A stretch of 64,000 bases of DNA from Victivallis sp. Marseille-Q1083 (GTDB lineage Bacteria > Verrucomicrobiota > Lentisphaeria > Victivallales > Victivallaceae), in NCBI RefSeq assembly GCF_903645315.1, contig NZ_CAHJXL010000001.1, positions 310,001 through 374,000 of the forward strand. Direction: 5' to 3'. Position 1 is the first letter of the stretch, and the number at the start of each line of letters is the position of its first letter. The notes below the pieces were generated by a model, which saw only the letters and a list, made by a program, of their open reading frames with translations, was not told where the DNA came from and did no database searches. Below are positions 58,918 through 64,000 of this stretch, piece by piece. The translations under genes were made by a program, and so were the position numbers.

Positions 58918-60195
58918 ATGTTTCCGAAAAAGCGTTTTGTTACAATACTGCTTACGGCAGCCCTTTGGCAAACAATCTCAATGCATGCGGAGGAACGGAT
59001 AAAATTGCCGGAACCGGATTGTTTTCCGCTGATGTCATACACTTTCAACGCAGAAGCGCTGCTCGGCAACCGAACGCTGGGAAAAGAGATATTTCTGGAA
59101 ATGAAAGAGTGCGGCTTCAATATTGCCGGTTTCGCGCTCTCCAGAGCGGAACTGGATGAAATTCACGCCGCCGGAATGGTCGCCTATTATTGCGCTCCGG
59201 AACTCCGCCGCATGAATTGGGCCGATCCCGATACGGAAAATTATCCGGCCATCGTCGAAAAAATGATCGCCGAGGTCGGCGACCATCCGGCGCTCTACGG
59301 TTATTTTCTGGCAGATGAACCCAATGTGAGATTATTCGCCAACCAGGTAAAAATGCTCGAACTGATCCGCCAGGCCGCCCCGGATAAACATATCTACGTC
59401 AACCTACTGCCGAACTATGCGCCGTTGGAAGCGATCGGAACCCAGTCCTACCGTGAATATCTCGACCGTTTTATCCGGGATTACCGGCCGGAACGGGTGG
59501 GTTTGGACTATTATGCGTTGATGCAATGGAAAGACCGGCACCAATTACAGGGCGACTACTGGTTGAATCTGGAAGAAGCCCGGGAAGCGAGTCTGGCTGC
59601 CGGCATTCCGTTGGCAGTGTGCACACTGGCAATTCCTCATCTCTATTACCGGCAGCCGACCGAGGATGATCTGTATTTCGAGGTATTCTCCGCTTTGCTG
59701 TACGGGGCACGAGGGTTGGATTTTTTCACTTATTTCACGTTGGACTTGGACGCCGCCTTCCGCAACGGTCCGATCAATGAATTCGGTCGGAAGACACCGA
59801 CCTGGTACGCACTGCAGAATGTTCTGTCCACCGTTCACGTCATCGCCGACTTGTGCTCGAAACTACAATCCGTCCGGGTGTATCACATCCCGCTGGTCCC
59901 GGAAGAAAAAGGTACCCGGCCGGCCGACAAAAACGCTTTGATCGCTTCTTTCGACTGCGATCCGGAGTTTCGTTTCGCGGTCGGAGAATTCAGACACACC
60001 GAAACCGGCGACACTTATGTCATGATCATGAATAAAAATCTCGACTTCACCCACTTTTTCGGTACCGTCAACTGGAATCGGAAGCCGAGTAAAATCGAAA
60101 TATTCAATCAGCGAACCGGTAAACTGCGGCCATACCGAACCGACGAAGGTTTTCTGCCGCCCGGTAAAGCTGTCATATTGAAGTTGACTTTTTAA
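58918..60195 (+). CDS. Secreted TIM-barrel glycosidase-like protein
   Basis: A 425-residue exported protein. The signal peptide is ~1-26 (FVTILLTAALWQTISMHA). A clan-A-like barrel follows: FNIAGFALSRAELDEIHAAGM, DHPALYGYFLADEPNVRLF with E134 as likely acid/base, HIYVNLLPNYA, RVGLDYYALMQW, IPLAVCTLAIPHLY and LYGARGLDFFTYFTLD. A beta domain ends it (GDTYVMIMNKNLD, GFLPPGKAVILKLTF). The nucleophile is not obvious. Similar proteins are often annotated only as hypothetical or beta-galactosidase-like. ATG 58918 is chosen for its GAGGAAAATC site; ATG 58897 would add MPRKRKI. It probably acts in the envelope on the same glycan as its neighbours. Confidence 0.6.
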   Translation: MFPKKRFVTILLTAALWQTISMHAEERIKLPEPDCFPLMSYTFNAEALLGNRTLGKEIFLEMKECGFNIAGFALSRAELDEIHAAGMVAYYCAPELRRMNWADPDTENYPAIVEKMIAEVGDHPALYGYFLADEPNVRLFANQVKMLELIRQAAPDKHIYVNLLPNYAPLEAIGTQSYREYLDRFIRDYRPERVGLDYYALMQWKDRHQLQGDYWLNLEEAREASLAAGIPLAVCTLAIPHLYYRQPTEDDLYFEVFSALLYGARGLDFFTYFTLDLDAAFRNGPINEFGRKTPTWYALQNVLSTVHVIADLCSKLQSVRVYHIPLVPEEKGTRPADKNALIASFDCDPEFRFAVGEFRHTETGDTYVMIMNKNLDFTHFFGTVNWNRKPSKIEIFNQRTGKLRPYRTDEGFLPPGKAVILKLTF

Positions 60196-60293
60196 TTCGG
60201 GCTGGGAACCGTCCCCAAAATCCGGCATTTCAAGCGTTAAAACAATATTACCCGGTGAGTATTTCGCCTCAATCGATGTAAGGGAAATAAATT

Positions 60294-61058
60294 ATGAGTT
60301 TGATCATCAATATCCTGTTGGCAATCGTCATGATCGGCGGTCTGATCGGCATGCTCGTCTGCCAGAAAAAACAGCGGACCAACCCGCAATTGAAATCGGT
60401 GGCGCTGTTGCTGTTTGCCGCCGTGGTGATCTGCGGCGGATTTTTCCTCCACAACACCGGCATGCTGCGCCAGTGGGGACTGGACTTCGGCTTCAATGAG
60501 CGGGTATTGAACGCCGATGCGGCAATTTACGGCTCGCAGGCGGCGATACTGGCCGACACTTTGCGCTCCAACAACCTGCTGTCGGAAAAAATTCTGATCA
60601 TCTACTCGGACGGCTTTGAGGCCTCCGCGGAATTCGCCGAATTCAAAAATCAACTGCTGGCGGCCGGCGTCGCCGAAGCCAATCTGATCTGCGTACCGGC
60701 ATTCGAAACTCCGGCAGGCGGCCAGCCGCCGCGCCTGACCGCCCAGATGCTGGAAAAAGCGGCGGCCGGCAACAAGGATTGCAAAGTAATCATCTCCGCC
60801 GCCGGCGCGCCGAGTTTCGACGCCGCCCAGCTCTCCTGTTTCAAACGGCGCAGCGACCGGGCCCAGCAGTGGATCTTTCTTGAACCGCTGCCGGTTTCCA
60901 ATCTGCTGCAGCACGGCCTGCAGAACGGCAACGTTCTGGCCGCCTGCGGCTTCAACCGCAATCCGGCCGGAGAAATCGGCAGCCTGCCGGAAGACCAGAA
61001 AGAAATCTTCGAGCTGCGTTATATGCTGTACAGCCGCGACGGTCAAACCGGACGCTGA
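60294..61058 (+). CDS. Membrane protein of unknown function with a Rossmann-like domain
   Basis: A 254-residue protein I do not recognise. It has two N-terminal membrane segments (~4-22 IINILLAIVMIGGLIGMLV and ~36-54 VALLLFAAVVICGGFFL). The soluble part, starting near residue 60, alternates strands and helices: EKILIIYSDGFEASAEFAEF, ANLICVPAFETP, DCKVIISAAGAPSFDAAQLSCF and NGNVLAACGFNRNP, as in a periplasmic-binding or receiver-like fold. There are no clear catalytic motifs. It is separated by about 98 bases from the genes on each side and directly precedes an SSS symporter, so a sensory or accessory role in transport is possible. Confidence 0.6.
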   Translation: MSLIINILLAIVMIGGLIGMLVCQKKQRTNPQLKSVALLLFAAVVICGGFFLHNTGMLRQWGLDFGFNERVLNADAAIYGSQAAILADTLRSNNLLSEKILIIYSDGFEASAEFAEFKNQLLAAGVAEANLICVPAFETPAGGQPPRLTAQMLEKAAAGNKDCKVIISAAGAPSFDAAQLSCFKRRSDRAQQWIFLEPLPVSNLLQHGLQNGNVLAACGFNRNPAGEIGSLPEDQKEIFELRYMLYSRDGQTGR

Positions 61059-61135
61059 CCGCTTCCCCCTTCCCGGCAAGCAAGCCGGAAAAGCAACCGA
61101 ACACAGAATACAATCAAATTACGAATCGGGAACTT

Positions 61136-62947
61136 ATGGACACACCGACAGCACTTTGGATAGACAGCGCGATCCTGGCGGCTTATCTGCTGGCGTCGTT
61201 TCTGATCGGCATCTTCGCCAACCGGCTTTTGAAAAAAGACGTTTCGACCGAATCGGGTTATTTTCTCGGCGGTCGGAGCATGCCCGGCTATTTGACCGGC
61301 ATTTCCAACGCGGTCAACGCGATGAATTCCGACGTGATGCCGACCTACATGGGGCTGGCGCTGGCGGTCGGGCTGCCGGTCTGCTGGTTCTATTTCTCCC
61401 GGGCCGGGCTGGGCATCTTCCTGGCCGGCATGCTGTTCTACGCCCGCTGGAAACAACTCGGCGTCGCCACCGGACCGGAGTTCTTCGCCGTCCGTTTCGG
61501 TTCCGACGGCGGCCGCTTCATCCGGGTGTTCACTTCATTGTATTCGGTGCTGTTCGGCATCATCCCGTGGATGGGAGCCGGTCTGCTGGCGGCCCATCTG
61601 ATTTTCGGCTCCTTCTTCGGCTATGAAAGCAAGGCGCTGTCGCTGCTGATCCTGCTGCCGCTGATGCTGCTCTACGTCTGGTTTTCCGGTTATGCCGGCG
61701 TCCTGGTCACCAACCTGTTCCAGACCGTCATCATCGTCGTCGCCTGCGTCACCGTCTGTCTCGTCATCCTGTCCCATTTCGGCGGGCCGGCCGGTCTGAC
61801 CGCTTCCATTCAGCAGGCGATGCCGGCGGAAACCGGCACGGCGGTGCTGTCGATCTGGCCGCAGAACGGCAACGCCTATGTCAGCCCGCTGCTGGTGGCA
61901 GTCTGGATCATTCTGACCGGCGTCGGCGTCGGCGCCAATGTTTCGGTCGACGGCCAGCGGATCATCTCCTGCAAAAATGTCCGGGAAGCGGTCAAAGTCA
62001 GCATCTGGACCCAGCTGGAGCTGTTCATCATGCTGCTGCTGGTGACGCTGCCGGCCCTCGGGCTGCTGGCGCAGACGCCGGAGTTGTTCTCCGCGCCGGC
62101 GGCGGAACGCGAAGCGATGTACGGCGTGCTGGTCCGCGAATACCTGCCGGTCGGCGTCAAGGGGCTGACGCTGGCGGCGCTGGCGGCGGCGGTGATGTCG
62201 ACGGTCAGCACCCAGTTGAATTACAGCGCCCAGACCCTGACCCACGACGTGCTCGGCTCCTATCGGCATTTTTCGCCGGTCCGCGGCGTCCTCTACGGCC
62301 GGCTGGCGATGATCGTCGTCATGCTGCTGGCGATCGTCGTCGTTTACTGCGCCGGCAGCCTGATCAGGATCGCCATCTTCATCACCGGCCTGCTCGGCTC
62401 CTCGGCGCTGATCGGCTGGGGATACTGGTGGTACTGGCGGATCAACCTCTATTCCTGGTATGCCGCGATGCTCGGCGGGCCGCTGGTCTATCTGGCCTGC
62501 TTCTTCGGCCTGCCGCGGATCCCGTGGTGGGCGGCCCAGGCCGCCCTCAGCCCCAACCACGCCGACATGATGGGCATCTGCGCCGGCGTGGTCAGCATGG
62601 CGCTGACCACCGTCGTCACGCTGATCGTCACGTTTCTGACCCCGCCGGACGATATGGACGTCCTGACCGAATTCTACCGCCGGGCCCGGCCGATGGGGTA
62701 TTGGAAGCCGGTGCAGGAGGTACTGCGCCGCCGCGGCGAACTGCGCGCCGAACCGCGCGGGCTGCTGGCCGGCGGCACCGTCACCGCGTTGTGCGGCGCC
62801 GCCTGGCTCTGCCTGCTGATCATGGGGCTGTCAGAGCTGTTCGTCGGCCGCTATCTCGAAGCCGCCGGGTTCGGGACAGCTGCCGCTCTTTTCGCCGTCA
62901 TCTTCAAGAAGCTGTTCGACTGGCACTTGAAACGCCTCGAAGCCTGA
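61136..62947 (+). CDS. Sodium:solute symporter (SSS/SLC5 family)
   Basis: A 603-residue membrane transporter of the SSS family, which imports sugars, sialic acids or other solutes with Na+. Typical elements: ESGYFLGGRSMPGYLTGISNAVNAMNSDVMPTYMG (the first broken helix with the 'F.GGR.m' entry), GPEFFAVRFG, the WFSGYAGVLVTNLFQTVIIVVA block, and LTLAALAAAVMSTVSTQLNYSAQTLTHDVLG (the sodium-site helix with paired Ser/Thr). About 13-14 hydrophobic segments are visible, and the C-terminal ~110 residues form an extended tail with two more. Substrate cannot be read. It ends the prepilin/DUF4434/glycosidase-like run and is followed after 14 bases by a secreted EEP gene. Confidence 0.9.
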   Translation: MDTPTALWIDSAILAAYLLASFLIGIFANRLLKKDVSTESGYFLGGRSMPGYLTGISNAVNAMNSDVMPTYMGLALAVGLPVCWFYFSRAGLGIFLAGMLFYARWKQLGVATGPEFFAVRFGSDGGRFIRVFTSLYSVLFGIIPWMGAGLLAAHLIFGSFFGYESKALSLLILLPLMLLYVWFSGYAGVLVTNLFQTVIIVVACVTVCLVILSHFGGPAGLTASIQQAMPAETGTAVLSIWPQNGNAYVSPLLVAVWIILTGVGVGANVSVDGQRIISCKNVREAVKVSIWTQLELFIMLLLVTLPALGLLAQTPELFSAPAAEREAMYGVLVREYLPVGVKGLTLAALAAAVMSTVSTQLNYSAQTLTHDVLGSYRHFSPVRGVLYGRLAMIVVMLLAIVVVYCAGSLIRIAIFITGLLGSSALIGWGYWWYWRINLYSWYAAMLGGPLVYLACFFGLPRIPWWAAQAALSPNHADMMGICAGVVSMALTTVVTLIVTFLTPPDDMDVLTEFYRRARPMGYWKPVQEVLRRRGELRAEPRGLLAGGTVTALCGAAWLCLLIMGLSELFVGRYLEAAGFGTAAALFAVIFKKLFDWHLKRLEA

Positions 62948-62961
62948 AAGGATGTTTCCCG

Positions 62962-64000
62962 ATGAAGATGATCTGTTATTTCATCGCGTTCCTGCTGGTT
63001 TTTTCGGCCCTGCCGACAACGGCCGGACAATCGTTGAAGGTCGTTTCCTACAACGTCATGGAGGGGTTCAACCGCGGTTCGGCGGTGACGGCGGTCTCCG
63101 AATGGCTGGAAGAGGAATCGCCGGATGTGGTGCTCTTTCAGGAGATGGATACCGACAGCGCCGGGCTGGCCCAAATCGCCGCCGCCTGGAATCACCCGTA
63201 CGCCTGCGTTTTGAAGCCTTTCACGGTTTATTCGCTCGGACTGACCTCAAAATGGCCGATCGACTATCTGGAATTGCGGACCAACGACATGTTTCACGGT
63301 TACATCCTGGCCAGAATCGGCGGCGTCTATTTCATGTCGACGCACTGGTCCTCCGCCAGATACGAACAGCGCGACCACGAAAGCGACATCTATGTTTTCC
63401 GGCTGCGTCCGTTGCTGGAGGGCGGTGAAAAAATCGTCGTCATGGGAGACTTCAACAATCCGTCGCCATTCGACGCCGCCGAAGCGAACGCCGAATCAGA
63501 GCTGCTGGCCAGCCGGCGCCGGACCGACGCCGAATCGGAAATCGTCGAAAACCTCAAAGACGGGTTCTGGGATTTTCATTGCATCGAACAACTGCTGGAG
63601 CTCGGTTTGCAGGATGTCATTCATCAGCACCAGCACGAACACAGTGCCGCTTCCACCTTCTACATCTATGAACGGATCGATCAGGCGCTGCTCAGCCGCA
63701 ACCTGGCCGGCAAGGTGACGGCCGCCTATCTCGAAGTCGAAGACCGGCCGCGGTTCGCGCCGCTCTCCGACCATCTGCCGCAGGTGGTTGAACTCGACTT
63801 CCCGCTGGAACCGGCCGCGGCGGACGGCGACCGGCTGCAACAGGAATTGATCCGTCTGCAAACCGTCGCGGAACCGGATAATTTCAAGCCGCAACCGGAA
63901 CGATGGCGGGAAGCGACAGAATCAGGCGGCAGTTACCTGGACCTGGCAGTTCCGGGCGATGGCGAACGTTATTTCACGCTGACCCGGCCGGCCGGTTTCT
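62962..64000 (+). CDS. Secreted endonuclease/exonuclease/phosphatase family protein, 3' truncated by the window end
   Basis: The frame is open from ATG 62962 (or 62968) to the end of the window, 346 codons. A signal peptide is at ~1-24 (FIAFLLVFSALPTTAG). EEP motifs follow: LKVVSYNVMEGFN, SPDVVLFQEMD (metal Glu), VYFMSTHWSSA, KIVVMGDFNNPSPFD (D and N), RIDQALLSRNL and PLSDHLPQVVELD (catalytic His). After the domain (~residue 275) the sequence continues into an extra region that leaves the window. It is a distant relative of the secreted EEP protein at 24613-25509, sharing fold motifs but not neighbours. It lies 14 bases after the symporter, so both are probably on one mRNA. Confidence 0.83.
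   Translation, partial: MKMICYFIAFLLVFSALPTTAGQSLKVVSYNVMEGFNRGSAVTAVSEWLEEESPDVVLFQEMDTDSAGLAQIAAAWNHPYACVLKPFTVYSLGLTSKWPIDYLELRTNDMFHGYILARIGGVYFMSTHWSSARYEQRDHESDIYVFRLRPLLEGGEKIVVMGDFNNPSPFDAAEANAESELLASRRRTDAESEIVENLKDGFWDFHCIEQLLELGLQDVIHQHQHEHSAASTFYIYERIDQALLSRNLAGKVTAAYLEVEDRPRFAPLSDHLPQVVELDFPLEPAAADGDRLQQELIRLQTVAEPDNFKPQPERWREATESGGSYLDLAVPGDGERYFTLTRPAGF

Overview
The window reads as chromosome from a member of the Lentisphaerota (Victivallis-like, PVC group). This is an inference. It rests on about 60% G+C, on five separate genes for short prepilin-like proteins with the FTLIELLV leader and a C-terminal H-X9-DG motif, and on the mix of secreted glycosidase-like enzymes with AraC, LacI and GntR regulators. 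I found no tRNA, rRNA, insertion sequence, phage gene or CRISPR array. Most genes sit in tight operons, many with 4-base ATGA stop/start overlaps.

Layout. 1-5566: tail of rnc, then an iron alcohol dehydrogenase, a PfkB kinase, SppA, PurT and a stand-alone PD-(D/E)XK-like protein. 5567-12467: GntR regulator, prepilin-like protein, GH123/DUF4091 enzyme, glycerophosphodiesterase and a malate/lactate dehydrogenase-family enzyme. 12634-20580: flavin-type oxidase; a candidate 95-nt rod-shaped RNA on the minus strand; a second regulator/prepilin/glycosidase set; a secreted protein and a deacetylase-fold protein. 20601-23176: IclR regulator divergent from a KDG kinase and a KDPG/KDPGal aldolase. 23309-28120 (minus): rsmE, LysM lipoprotein, PqiC-like lipoprotein, secreted EEP protein and acetylxylan-esterase-like hydrolase. 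28313-32217: pyrR-pyrB-pyrC-hemW. 32330-35529: HU, pirin and an ADP-ribosylglycohydrolase. 35618-45702: two AraC and two LacI regulators, two prepilin-like genes, a large secreted glycosidase-like protein, and a ThuA to Gfo/Idh pair. 45987-54614: a six-gene, fully overlapping operon of UbiA prenyltransferase, PEP-synthase/rifampin-phosphotransferase-like protein, DUF3419 (BtaA) transferase, phytol/dolichol-kinase-like membrane protein, GNAT-like protein and OleC-like AMP ligase. 54696-64000: LacI and AraC regulators, a fifth prepilin-like gene, two TIM-barrel glycosidase-like proteins, a membrane protein, an SSS-family symporter and a truncated secreted EEP protein.

Two themes stand out. First, a recurring module places a sugar-type regulator, one prepilin-like protein and usually a secreted glycosidase-like enzyme together, each with its own palindromic operator. 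This suggests locus-specific, substrate-induced pseudopilin and enzyme production for glycan use. Second, the 45987-54614 operon has the content expected of a lipid or isoprenoid-conjugate pathway that I cannot match to a named one; it is my best candidate for an undescribed system.
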